Assembly: GCA_002377605.1 (NCBI GenBank)
Contig: DFQD01000043.1
Location: forward strand, 1 to 32,005
Direction: 5' to 3'
Source: Gammaproteobacteria bacterium UBA3498
GTDB lineage: Bacteria; Pseudomonadota; Gammaproteobacteria; Pseudomonadales; Pseudohongiellaceae
DNA length: 32,005 nt
Both the position numbers and the translations under genes were made by a program. The notes below the pieces were generated by a model. It searched no databases. It was not told where the DNA came from and saw nothing but the letters and a program-made list of their open reading frames with translations. Below, one piece after another: positions 15,577-24,165 of this stretch (its first letter is position 1; each line of letters opens with the position of its first letter).

Positions 15577-16815
15577 TTACTTAATTTTAGTGCCTGCGAG
15601 TTCAGCGATTGCTGACAAAGTAGTTTGAGCAGCGTTTAGTCCTAAACGAAAATCCTCATCGGTAAACGTAGTCCAAACATCCAACGGTGTATGCCAGGTT
15701 GGATTCCATCCAGCTCCAGTGTGCATGCCACGTTCATTTTCCCTCAAACTAATTGATGGCACTTCATTCATGAAAGGAGTGGAATCAGTGTTAGTCATGT
15801 GAGGGCCAACTGTGGCTGGGTAGTCGGTGTTGTATTTGTCAGCAGAAGCTTTAAACATGAAGGCGAGAAGCATTGATTCTTCAGCTAAATCAGAATTGGA
15901 CTGAAATTCGATGTTTACATCAGCTTCGGGACGTTGATCTCGACTAACAGTTCCATCCGCTCTTGGTGCGCCATGATCCCAAAGCATCATGTCGTGTTGA
16001 ATCATTCCTAACCAACGAGGTTCAGGGTACTTACCAGATCCAGGTGGGTTTTCAATTCCCTGTAAATCTTTGCGTTGCTCAACATAAGCGTAAGACCCAT
16101 TAAGTCCAGTTTCTTCGTTGTTCCAAAGTGCGAATCGAATAGACACTTCAGTATCTACATCTGGCGAATTAAAGATGCGAGCCAATTCCATCACTAATGC
16201 TGTGCCCGATGCATCGTCATTAACCGCTTCGTTAACACCATGACCATCCATATGAGCACCGAGAATATACATTTCGTCTGGGCGAGTTGTACCGATTTTC
16301 GTGCAATACACTTCCGTGCGAGGACCATTTACTGGTTCTTCCCGATTAAGTTCGCGAATCCTTTCATCAGGTTGGGCCATCAAATCACGATTAACTCCGG
16401 TTTGAGCACGGTAACCGTAAATAGAAGAACCGCCAGGTCCACTGCCATTGCGTCCAACTTTGCCTCCAGTTGAAGTAGTTAAATCGACTATCTCGTCAGA
16501 TTGTGAACTGCGCTGACGGGGAGGGCGTGGTTCAGGATCAAAAACGTAATGGATGCGTTCTGTGTTTGTGCATCCTGCAGCTTGGAGTTGTTCCTCGATC
16601 CAATCTACCGCACGTCGATTACGTTCTGTTCCTTGTCTTCGATCGCCAAATTGCGCCAAGCCTTTTATGACTGCTTTATAGCTTTCTAGATCGAGTCTGC
16701 TAACGAGCTCTCGAATGGAGTCGTCATCGTCATCTTGGGCGTAGGTACTGTTCACTCCCATTGCAACTGCTGCCACGAGAGTGATGATTTTTGGCAGGCT
16801 TTTTTTCTTGTACAT
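15577..16815 (-). CDS. M28-family zinc peptidase, exported
   Basis: A 412-residue metallopeptidase (aminopeptidase or carboxypeptidase type) with a signal peptide (residues 1-27, ending STYAQ) and an acidic run directly after it. Zinc ligands and catalytic residues follow family order: AHMDGHG (His188), VNDDASGTALVMELARI (Asp200/201), NNEETGLNGSYAYV (Glu234, Glu235), an Asp in MIQHDMMLWD, and a late His in GWNPTWHTPLDVW. A proline- and serine-rich stretch at about 93-140 (PEPRPPRQRSSQ) is longer than I expect before the catalytic core and may be a surface insert. ATG 16813-16815 is preferred over the longer frame because GGAG precedes it and the signal peptide then begins properly. It is convergent with paralogue 1. 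Confidence 0.88.
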   Translation of the reverse strand: MYKKKSLPKIITLVAAVAMGVNSTYAQDDDDDSIRELVSRLDLESYKAVIKGLAQFGDRRQGTERNRRAVDWIEEQLQAAGCTNTERIHYVFDPEPRPPRQRSSQSDEIVDLTTSTGGKVGRNGSGPGGSSIYGYRAQTGVNRDLMAQPDERIRELNREEPVNGPRTEVYCTKIGTTRPDEMYILGAHMDGHGVNEAVNDDASGTALVMELARIFNSPDVDTEVSIRFALWNNEETGLNGSYAYVEQRKDLQGIENPPGSGKYPEPRWLGMIQHDMMLWDHGAPRADGTVSRDQRPEADVNIEFQSNSDLAEESMLLAFMFKASADKYNTDYPATVGPHMTNTDSTPFMNEVPSISLRENERGMHTGAGWNPTWHTPLDVWTTFTDEDFRLGLNAAQTTLSAIAELAGTKIK

Positions 16816-17013
16816 GCTCCGCTCCAGGATTGCTACGAACTGTTTGGAGAGCATAAGCAAGCTTGGCCTTTGAGTCTAGTTGATGAATAATCGGTTCAAT
16901 GCTCTATAGAGGAGAGGAAAACATGAATTGGGAATCCATCGGCGCTTCGGTAAGGTAGTAGGCGCTCCCGAGCAATGTAAGTCTAAAGTCGATGAATAAG
17001 AATAGGTGGGAAT

Positions 17014-18498
17014 ATGAAACGCAGAACATTTTTGGCGAACAGCGGCAAATTAAGTTTGGCGTTGTCTTTCCCTTATACATTAAGTAAACAAGCATTCGCC
17101 GCATCAATGCCATCTGATCTAACTGCTTTAACAGCTATTGAACTTTCAACAGCTATCCGCGAAAAAGAAGCGAGTTGTGTTGAGGTCATGCAGGCTTACC
17201 TGGACCGCATCCATAAGTACAACGGTACCTATAACGCTATTGTCAGCTTGCAGGCTGATGATGACTTGCTAGCGCAAGCCAAAGTGGCAGATGAAGAATT
17301 GGCAAATGGCAACTACCTCGGATGGATGCACGGAATGCCTCATGCGGCAAAAGATCTAACCGCAGTTAGAGGAATTCCGTATACCAGCGGTTCTCTAATG
17401 TATAGAGATCGAATTCCCGATCAAGACAGCGCCTTGGTGGCGCGTATTCGCAATGCAGGTGCGATTTTTATCGGTAAGACAAATACGCCGGAATTTGGTC
17501 TTGGTTCTCAATCTTATAACCCGATCTTCGGTGCTACAGGCTGTGCCTATAATCCAGAATTAACTTCTGGCGGCAGTAGCGGTGGTGCAGGTTGTGGATT
17601 AGGAACCCAGTTACTGCCGGTTGCTGATGGGAGCGACATGATGGGTTCGCTGCGGAATCCTGGTGCTTTCAACAATGTGATTGGTTATCGCCCGAGTACA
17701 GATGTTATGAGCGCCCGCAATGCAGACCCCAGGCCGTTATCGACATCAGGTCCGATGGGACGCAACACTGCAGACACAATTGAGTTGCTCAAAACAATTG
17801 CAGTTAAAGACATTGGCGATTCTTTTAATCCTCTAAGTCTTGCTGATAAGAAAATTGCTTGGTTGGGTGACTTGGATGGTTATTTGGCGCTAGAGGAAGG
17901 AATCACACAATTGAGTGAATCAAGTTTGTCTATGATTGCGGGTGCTGGCGCCGCAGTTGAATCGGTCATGCCTGATTTCAATTTTGATAATCTCTGGTTT
18001 AGTTGGACGACTCTTCGGCATTTAGGTCGAGCCAATATGAAACGCTTTTACGACGACCCTGCTACGCGAGATTTGCTGAAAGCCGAAATGATCTGGGAAA
18101 TTGAACAATCGCAAATTCTGACTGAAGGCGATCGGGCTCGTGCAAATGCTTATCGAGGTGAATGGTTAAGAGAATTAAATCGACTCTTTTTGCAATACGA
18201 TTTTCTGGCTATACCAACCGCGCAGGTTTTTCCTTATCCGAAAACGACGAGTTGGCCCACTGAAATCGCAGGCCGCGAAATGGATACCTATCACCGCTGG
18301 ATGGAGATCGTAATATTAGGCAGCCTTGGAGGCCTACCTGTGATTAATGTTCCGGCTGGGTTCGACGAGCAAGGAAGACCTATGGGAATACAAGTCATGG
18401 GTAACTTTGGTGAAGATAAGAAAGTGTTGGAGTTTGGTCTTGCCTACGATCAGATTACTGATTTTTTGAATCAACGGCCTCAAATGAGAGAGGTGTAA
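17014..18498 (+). CDS. Amidase-signature family hydrolase, Tat-exported
   Basis: A 494-residue amidase that hydrolyses amide bonds of small compounds. It opens with a twin-arginine signal (KRRTFLANSG), unusual because most members are cytoplasmic. The Ser-cisSer-Lys triad is visible: Lys113 in HAAKDLTAV, the GGSSGG serines 188/189, and the nucleophile Ser212 in DGSDMMGSLRNPG. FIGKTNTPEFG and the C-terminal LGGLPVINVPAGF, GRPMGIQVMG are also diagnostic. AGGTGGG precedes ATG 17014. It heads a plus-strand run of five genes through 22773 with gaps of 11-128 bases. Its substrate is unknown; acting outside the cytoplasm, it probably processes an incoming compound. Confidence 0.92.
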   Translation: MKRRTFLANSGKLSLALSFPYTLSKQAFAASMPSDLTALTAIELSTAIREKEASCVEVMQAYLDRIHKYNGTYNAIVSLQADDDLLAQAKVADEELANGNYLGWMHGMPHAAKDLTAVRGIPYTSGSLMYRDRIPDQDSALVARIRNAGAIFIGKTNTPEFGLGSQSYNPIFGATGCAYNPELTSGGSSGGAGCGLGTQLLPVADGSDMMGSLRNPGAFNNVIGYRPSTDVMSARNADPRPLSTSGPMGRNTADTIELLKTIAVKDIGDSFNPLSLADKKIAWLGDLDGYLALEEGITQLSESSLSMIAGAGAAVESVMPDFNFDNLWFSWTTLRHLGRANMKRFYDDPATRDLLKAEMIWEIEQSQILTEGDRARANAYRGEWLRELNRLFLQYDFLAIPTAQVFPYPKTTSWPTEIAGREMDTYHRWMEIVILGSLGGLPVINVPAGFDEQGRPMGIQVMGNFGEDKKVLEFGLAYDQITDFLNQRPQMREV

Positions 18499-18509
18499 AA
18501 GGAGCTAAT

Positions 18510-19547
18510 ATGCTAGTTATGAAGTTGTCAGCAGTCTTTGTTTTTTTTATAACCTTTTGTAGTTCAACATTTGCGCAAGACTATGAGGTTCCACGAACAG
18601 AAAACGATCATCCTGATCTTAATGGCATCTGGAACTTTAATGATTCGACCCCGTTTGAAAGGCCGGATCGTTTTGGCACGCGAGAGTTTCTCAACTCAGA
18701 AGAATTAGCCGCTCGAGATCATAGGTTGGCGACCGGTCAGGATAGAAGGGATGCAAGTGAAGCTACGGTATCTGAACGGGTCATGAACGTGCCGACGAAT
18801 GATACAGGTGCTTACAATTTATTTTGGTCTTATTACGATGAGCCTTATCCTAATGATCGTACTTCGCTCATTATTTATCCTAGGGACGGTAAAATTCCAG
18901 CTACTCAGCCAGGGGTAATAACACAACTTTCTCCACCGGGATCTAATCCCTGTAATTATGGTGGAGTGGTAATTTCAGATAGACCTGTGCGAGTGTCATG
19001 GGGGGGAATATCCTGTGACAGGCCAGAAGATTTCGGCTTGGCATCTCGCTGTATGGCGTTCCCCCAAACTTTTCCGCCTCATATCAAAGCTAACTCTTAC
19101 AATAATAATTTGCAGATAATGCAAACTAAAGATCATGTAATGATTCGATCGGAGTTGGGAAATGATCCACGGATTATTCCACTAGACGGTCGTCCTTTTC
19201 TCAACGAGTCAATTCGTACCTGGACAGGTTCTTCCCGTGGTCATTTTGAAAGGGATACCTTAGTTGTGGAAACGCGAAACTTCACTGAAAAGCTGGCCAG
19301 CCTATTCTTGCGCTCTTATTCCTATGGTAGTGCTGAAAATTTGGTACTTACGGAGCGTTTTACGCGAGTGGGGGAAAATGCGCTGGATTACGAGTTTACA
19401 ATCGATGATCCCACTACATTTGTTGACCGGATTACGGTAAAAACAAATATGTCTAGGCTGCGCGCGCCAATGTATGAATTTGCCTGTCATGAAGGGAATT
19501 ATGCATTGGAAAACATGCTGCGTGCCGCCCGAATTGTCGAACAATAA
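18510..19547 (+). CDS. Secreted protein of an unnamed family, paralogue 2 of 3
   Basis: A 345-residue protein with a signal peptide ending near residue 23 (SSTFAQ). The family order is kept: HPDLNGIWNFNDSTPFERP, DRTSLIIYPRDGKIP, SRCMAFPQTFPPHIKANSYN, LQIMQTKDHVMIRSEL, RIIPLDGRPF, DTLVVETRNF, DPTTFVDRIT and FACHEGNYALENML. It differs from the others by an insert of about 30 residues carrying two extra cysteines (NPCNYGG and GISCDRPEDFG), and by FERDTL where the others have WEGDTL. AAGGAG lies five bases before ATG 18510. It follows the amidase by 11 bases and is almost certainly in the same transcript. Confidence 0.87.
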   Translation: MLVMKLSAVFVFFITFCSSTFAQDYEVPRTENDHPDLNGIWNFNDSTPFERPDRFGTREFLNSEELAARDHRLATGQDRRDASEATVSERVMNVPTNDTGAYNLFWSYYDEPYPNDRTSLIIYPRDGKIPATQPGVITQLSPPGSNPCNYGGVVISDRPVRVSWGGISCDRPEDFGLASRCMAFPQTFPPHIKANSYNNNLQIMQTKDHVMIRSELGNDPRIIPLDGRPFLNESIRTWTGSSRGHFERDTLVVETRNFTEKLASLFLRSYSYGSAENLVLTERFTRVGENALDYEFTIDDPTTFVDRITVKTNMSRLRAPMYEFACHEGNYALENMLRAARIVEQ

Positions 19548-19571
19548 TAAATGCACCTAAGGAATTCTGTT

Positions 19572-20663
19572 ATGAGAAAAGTTTATTTAGTTGTTCTTAG
19601 CCTACTGGCAACAAATTGTTTGGCGCAGGAAGCTGATTTAAATAGTCTGAGTCTTAACGATGGATTTTCTATTTCAATTTATGCCGAAGTTGAAAATCCA
19701 CGACAGTTAGCGCTGGGATCCAACAATACTGTATATGTTGGTAGTTTGCGTGGACGAGTCTTTGCGATAACCAATTCTGATGGGGCAGATCGTGGTGATA
19801 ATGTGGTTACGGTCGCGGAGCGACTCAATACTCCTAATGGAGTTGCTTACCATGATGGTGATCTTTACATCGGTGAGATTGGACGGATAAGCAAGATTGA
19901 AAATATTGATAATAAATTAAGCGGAGCGTCACAAACAATTACAGTGAACGATTCGTTACCAAATCGCAGACATCATGGATTTAAATTTCTGGAAATAGGC
20001 CCAGACAATAAAATCTACTTGCCAGTAGGGGCTCCCTGTAACGTTTGTGAGGAAGATCCAATATTTGCAACTATTTTAACTATGAATCTTGATGGCAGCG
20101 ATTTGCAAATCATTGCTAATGGAATAAGAAATACTGTCGGTTTCGATTTTCATCCTGACTCTGGCGACCTCTGGTTTACCGATAACGGTCGGGATATGTT
20201 AGGTGACGATTTGCCAGCTTGCGAGATAAACAGGTTAAGTAGCTTTGGTCAGCATTTCGGTTTTCCTTATATCCATCAGGGTGACTTGCCTGATCCGCGT
20301 TTCGGTAGTGGTCACAACCCTGCGGACTATACGCCACCTGTATTAAAACTTGGCGCCCATGTAGCGCCTCTCGGTATTGCCTTTTATCGAGGCGATTCTT
20401 TCCCCTCCAGCTACAACAATACTGTTTTCTGGGCGGAACATGGTTCCTGGAATCGGTCGCAAAAAAGCGGATATCGCGTGATGATGGGCCAGGTCAGTGA
20501 CGACAACTCTACAATTATTTCTGATGAGCCTTTTGTCGAAGGATGGTTGCAGGGGCAGCGCAATTGGGGACGTCCAGTTGATGTGCTGAATATGCCTGAT
20601 GGGTCTGTATTAATTTCTGATGATATGGCAAACGTGATCTATCGAGTTGCTTACGAAGGATAG
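19572..20663 (+). CDS. Sorbosone dehydrogenase-like beta-propeller, exported
   Basis: A 363-residue protein of the glucose/sorbosone dehydrogenase group (six-bladed propeller, PQQ-dependent in characterised members). The signal peptide ends near residue 19 (TNCLAQ). Family motifs are LNTPNGVAYHDGDLYIGEI, RRHHGFKFLEIGPDNKIYLP, TVGFDFHPDSGDLWFTDNGR, LGAHVAPLGIAFYRG, AEHGSWNRS and WGRPVDVLNMPDGSVLISDD. The His of the LPNRRHHG stretch fits the usual catalytic His. A cysteine pair, APCNVCEED, near 159-162 could bind a metal or form a disulphide. AAGGA upstream supports ATG 19572 over the upstream ATG 19551. It probably oxidises a sugar or aldehyde in the periplasm. Confidence 0.87.
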   Translation: MRKVYLVVLSLLATNCLAQEADLNSLSLNDGFSISIYAEVENPRQLALGSNNTVYVGSLRGRVFAITNSDGADRGDNVVTVAERLNTPNGVAYHDGDLYIGEIGRISKIENIDNKLSGASQTITVNDSLPNRRHHGFKFLEIGPDNKIYLPVGAPCNVCEEDPIFATILTMNLDGSDLQIIANGIRNTVGFDFHPDSGDLWFTDNGRDMLGDDLPACEINRLSSFGQHFGFPYIHQGDLPDPRFGSGHNPADYTPPVLKLGAHVAPLGIAFYRGDSFPSSYNNTVFWAEHGSWNRSQKSGYRVMMGQVSDDNSTIISDEPFVEGWLQGQRNWGRPVDVLNMPDGSVLISDDMANVIYRVAYEG

Positions 20664-20791
20664 AAAGACAACGATGACATCTCTTGGGCTACCTAGTTTT
20701 AATCGTTGGATTGGCGTTGGACTTTAAAGGAGCTGATCGATAGAGTTGTCTAACGCTGTAATTACTCGAGATTAATAATAAGGAGCTTGAG

Positions 20792-21781
20792 ATGCGTCCG
20801 CTAAAGTTGATAGTTCCAGTAATTTCCCTTGCTGCTCTGGCTTTCTTTTTCCCCACAAGTGCTCAGCAAGATCTTCCTTTTGTTACCGAAGCTCAGTTCC
20901 AAGAATGGCTGGATAATATAAACAATTGGGGTCGCTGGGGGGTCGACGACGAAATTGGCACCCTAAATTTAATTACTCCACAAAAACGCAAAGAAGCTGC
21001 GGGACTGGTGAAGAGTGGGATTACAGTTTCATTGGCGCGTAATTTGGATGATGTGGAAAGCATCGACAATCCCTGTCCGGTTGAATGGGAAATGGCCAAT
21101 GCATCTCCAAGTGGTGCCAGTGATCGAATCACCTTTCGTTGCATACATGGACCAGGTGTAACCCATATAGATGGATATGGTCACCGCTTCTTCGACGGTA
21201 AGATGTGGAACGGAATCGAAATGGAGCAAACGGTGACTATGGAAGAAGGAGCAACTGTAAATGCCGTATTAAATATGAAAGATGGCATTGTTACCCGTGG
21301 TGTGTTGTACGACATTCCGCGCTCAAAAGGGGTTGATTTTCTTCCTGGCGGCTATCGTGTAACCGTTGCAGATCTGGAAGCCTGGGAAGAAATGTCCGGA
21401 GTAAAAGTTGGGCCTGGTGATGCCATGTTGTTTCGTTGGGGGCGTTGGGTAAAACGTGAGGTAGATGGGCCTTTCAATACCTGGGACGAATCAGCAGGCT
21501 TAGACAACAATGTTATTCCCTGGCTGCGCGAGAGAGATGTAGCCATAATTGGTTGGGAGACTCCAGGTTATACGCCGCGACTAGAGGGAGATTTACCTAC
21601 TCTAGCGTTGCATGATTTTGCATTGACTATGTTAGGTATTCCACTGATCGATCGTGCGGACTTAGATGCTTTGGCAAACATGGCAGCTTCACAAAATCGT
21701 TGGGAATTCATGCTTACCATTGCGCCTTTACCAATACCAAATGGGACAGGATCGCCAGTTAATCCTATTGCAGTTTTTTAG
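20792..21781 (+). CDS. Cyclase-family (kynurenine formamidase-like) hydrolase, exported
   Basis: A 329-residue protein with a signal peptide ending near residue 24 (PTSAQ). The metal-binding motif of the cyclase family appears as HGPGVTHIDGYGHRFFDGKM (His125-x-Asp127-x-x-x-His131). The flanking WGRWGVDDEIGTLNLITPQK and the late PGDAMLFRWGRW and IIGWETPGYTP are typical of long members of this family. These enzymes hydrolyse or cyclise amides and lactones, with arylformamides the best-known substrates. An export signal is uncommon in this family. AAGGAG precedes ATG 20792. The gap from the previous gene is 128 bases, the largest in this run, and the next gene follows after 11 bases. Confidence 0.9.
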   Translation: MRPLKLIVPVISLAALAFFFPTSAQQDLPFVTEAQFQEWLDNINNWGRWGVDDEIGTLNLITPQKRKEAAGLVKSGITVSLARNLDDVESIDNPCPVEWEMANASPSGASDRITFRCIHGPGVTHIDGYGHRFFDGKMWNGIEMEQTVTMEEGATVNAVLNMKDGIVTRGVLYDIPRSKGVDFLPGGYRVTVADLEAWEEMSGVKVGPGDAMLFRWGRWVKREVDGPFNTWDESAGLDNNVIPWLRERDVAIIGWETPGYTPRLEGDLPTLALHDFALTMLGIPLIDRADLDALANMAASQNRWEFMLTIAPLPIPNGTGSPVNPIAVF

Positions 21782-21792
21782 AGGAGTGAGTC

Positions 21793-22773
21793 ATGGCTTC
21801 GACGCGTAGAGATTTTATTAAAACTGCTGGTGTTGCCGCAGCAACGGTTAAGAGTATAAGGCCCAGGGCAATTTATGCTCAGGCAGCCATAAAAACTGTG
21901 CAAACCGACGTACTGGAGATTGCATACGAGGAACATGGTCCTAGTGATGGATTTCCTGTGATTCTTGTACATGGATTTCCTTATGATGTGCGCTCTTTTG
22001 ACGGTGTGCCGGCACCTTTAGTGGAAGCGGGTTATAGAGTATTACTCCCCTATGTGCGTGGTTATGGCCAGACACGATTTTTAGATCCCGATGCTGTTCG
22101 CATGGCGCAGCAGTCTGCTATCGCGCAGGACTTGGTCGATTTTGCGGATGCTTTGGGGATAGATCAATTTGCTGCCGCGGGGTTTGATTGGGGTAACAGA
22201 GCAATTTGTATTACTTCAATTCTTCATCCGGAAAGAATATTTGCGCAAGTTGCCTGTGGAGGCTATTCGGTTCAAGACACAGTGAACCCTGCTGCCCCTG
22301 CACCTGCTAGATTTGAAGCACTTCTTTGGTATCAATGGTATCTAAATACTGAAAGAGGAATTCGCGGCCTCACAGAAAATCGTCATGATATTATTCGTTA
22401 CCTTTGGAATACTTGGTCTCCAGCTTGGGATTACAGCGACGAAGATTATGCGCGGTCGGCGCCTTCTTTTGATAATCCAGATTTCGTTGATATCTGCGTG
22501 CATTCTTATCGACATCGACATAATAATGCCGCGGGTGAGGAAAGATTTTTTGAAGTAGAGCGTCGCCTGGCAGAGAGACCGGTAATTCCAGTTCCCGCTA
22601 TCGTCTTGCGTGCGGCTCAGAGTGGATTCGGTCCGCCATCCCCGGATGCATCAGGTGATCAGGCTCGGTTTTCAAACCTTCGTGGTCGCAGAATTGTAGA
22701 AGGAGCTGGACACGACTTGCCGGCACACCGGCCGGACACTGTGGCTGATGCTTTGCTGGAATTGTTATCTTAG
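21793..22773 (+). CDS. Alpha/beta hydrolase, epoxide hydrolase-like, Tat-exported
   Basis: A 326-residue hydrolase with a twin-arginine signal (TRRDFIKTAG, residues 4-13; end near IYAQ at 30). The oxyanion region is VHGFPYD (His60). The nucleophile elbow is GFDWGN with Asp132, which points to epoxide hydrolases, haloalkane or fluoroacetate dehalogenases rather than serine esterases. The base is His307 in EGAGHDLPAHRPD. A cap domain with DSDEDY-like acidic and tryptophan-rich sequence (RYLWNTWSPAWDYSDEDY) lies between. I cannot tell epoxide hydrolase from dehalogenase. GAGGAG precedes the ATG and the gene follows the cyclase-family gene by 11 bases, ending the run. Confidence 0.87.
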   Translation: MASTRRDFIKTAGVAAATVKSIRPRAIYAQAAIKTVQTDVLEIAYEEHGPSDGFPVILVHGFPYDVRSFDGVPAPLVEAGYRVLLPYVRGYGQTRFLDPDAVRMAQQSAIAQDLVDFADALGIDQFAAAGFDWGNRAICITSILHPERIFAQVACGGYSVQDTVNPAAPAPARFEALLWYQWYLNTERGIRGLTENRHDIIRYLWNTWSPAWDYSDEDYARSAPSFDNPDFVDICVHSYRHRHNNAAGEERFFEVERRLAERPVIPVPAIVLRAAQSGFGPPSPDASGDQARFSNLRGRRIVEGAGHDLPAHRPDTVADALLELLS

Positions 22774-22911
22774 AAATTAACTGGCGATTGTAAATATCTT
22801 CGATTGGCTACCGTCCAAGGTGCTATAAACCAGCCGAGTGAGCAATTGTTTAAAAATTGGAAATGACTCCGAGTTTATTTATTGCCTGAAAATCGCCCAG
22901 AAATTATTTAT

Positions 22912-23892
22912 CTATTGTTCCGAATTCTGTTTTTCCAGATTCCTAGCAACTGAAAGAATATTGATTAAACCGTAGTTACCTTCGTGGCAGGCAAACTCAT
23001 AAATCGGTTGGTCGCCACGCACCATCGGATAAGCAACAGTCCAATCTTCTTCCCAAGTTGCGTCGTCCATAACTTTTAGCGTGTACTCAAGTTGGTCTTC
23101 TTTATTCCGGTGAAATCGCTCTTCAATTTCCAAATCGACATTAGCTCTTCTAAAACTAGATTTCTCTGAAAAGTTTTTAGTGCGAACGACTAATGTATCA
23201 CCCTCCCAATATCCACGAGAATCACCATGCCATTGACGCAATGATTCGGGTAGGTGGGGGCGTCCGTCAATGGGCACAATGCGCACGTCATGAACCATTT
23301 CGATATAAAACATTACGTGAGTTGGCGTCTGTAGGATTTTTAAATTGTTGTTATAAGCTTGGGGCAGCATGCTTTGTGGAATCCCCCAGGTAATGCATCT
23401 TTCATTCAAGGAGCGATCGACCCAGCTATCGGCAGGGCCCCGTCCCTTTCTTGCTTGCGCTCGCGCTTCTGCTTTTAGGATTGCCTCCTGGGTGTAGTCA
23501 GGAATACGGCCATTAGCAGGCACTACCACCAGTGAAGTTTGACCGGTTGCTACCACGGATGACCCATAATCAAGATCGCCAGGATCGTGGACTGAGATCC
23601 CGCCGCGCCCAGAATCTAAGGGGCGACCATCCGGTCGCGCTGCGCTTGCCGCTTCGTAATTTCTTATCTCATCTGGCGTAAAAAAGGCTTTGCCTTCGAA
23701 TCGCTCCGGGCGTTCTAGTGGGGTAATAGTGCGTCTGTCCCAAACGCCTTGAATATTAGGATGACCCCATGGGGTCGAGTCATTGAAATAAGTATCGAGA
23801 TTTTGAGTCCTGGATTGCCCATATATTGAAAGGGATACCAATGCTGAGGTAAGGCAAGACCCAACAACAAGAAGGAGTTTTCTATTAACCAT
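22912..23892 (-). CDS. Secreted protein of an unnamed family, paralogue 3 of 3
   Basis: A 326-residue protein with a signal peptide ending near residue 26 (LSIYGQ). Family motifs: GHPNIQGVWDRRTITPLERP, TSLVVVPANGRIPDY, ERCITWGIPQSMLPQAYNNN, LKILQTPTHVMFYIEMVHDV, RIVPIDGRPHLPESL, WEGDTLVVRTKNF, DDATWEEDWT and YEFACHEGNYGLINIL. The spacing between RC and ACHEGNY matches paralogue 1. It is nearer to the consensus than the other two. GGAG seven bases before ATG 23892 supports the start. It is a single gene convergent with the amidase-to-hydrolase run. The function is unknown. Confidence 0.87.
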   Translation of the reverse strand: MVNRKLLLVVGSCLTSALVSLSIYGQSRTQNLDTYFNDSTPWGHPNIQGVWDRRTITPLERPERFEGKAFFTPDEIRNYEAASAARPDGRPLDSGRGGISVHDPGDLDYGSSVVATGQTSLVVVPANGRIPDYTQEAILKAEARAQARKGRGPADSWVDRSLNERCITWGIPQSMLPQAYNNNLKILQTPTHVMFYIEMVHDVRIVPIDGRPHLPESLRQWHGDSRGYWEGDTLVVRTKNFSEKSSFRRANVDLEIEERFHRNKEDQLEYTLKVMDDATWEEDWTVAYPMVRGDQPIYEFACHEGNYGLINILSVARNLEKQNSEQ

Positions 23893-24095
23893 CGTTTGCT
23901 CCAGTTTTCAGCGTCTTTATCTATTTTAAATTCTTTAACAGTATCGAGCCAGCTTAATAATAAGATACTTCTACTAGTACCCCTCAAGATTAAGAGGCAT
24001 TTTTTGAATAGGATTAACTCTCCAATCTTTTGTCTCTAGGCAGAAAATCTAGCGAGCTGATTTTTTTGCTCAATATGTTTAGCAAGATAGAAAAG

Positions 24096-24130
24096 TTTCT
24101 AGGCGGCGGTAATTAAGCCGCCTACTTTTT
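24096..24130 (-). terminator. Terminator hairpin after the enolase-superfamily gene
   Basis: A perfect 8-bp stem, TAGGCGGC (24100-24107) with GCCGCCTA (24117-24124), has a 9-base loop and lies 42 bases past the stop on the minus strand. The minus-strand tail is only moderately T-rich; a better T-run lies on the plus side, so it may stop transcription both ways. Confidence 0.6.
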
Positions 24131-24165
24131 GAGTTGGTACTGTTTTATTTTAGTGCGTTTAAACT

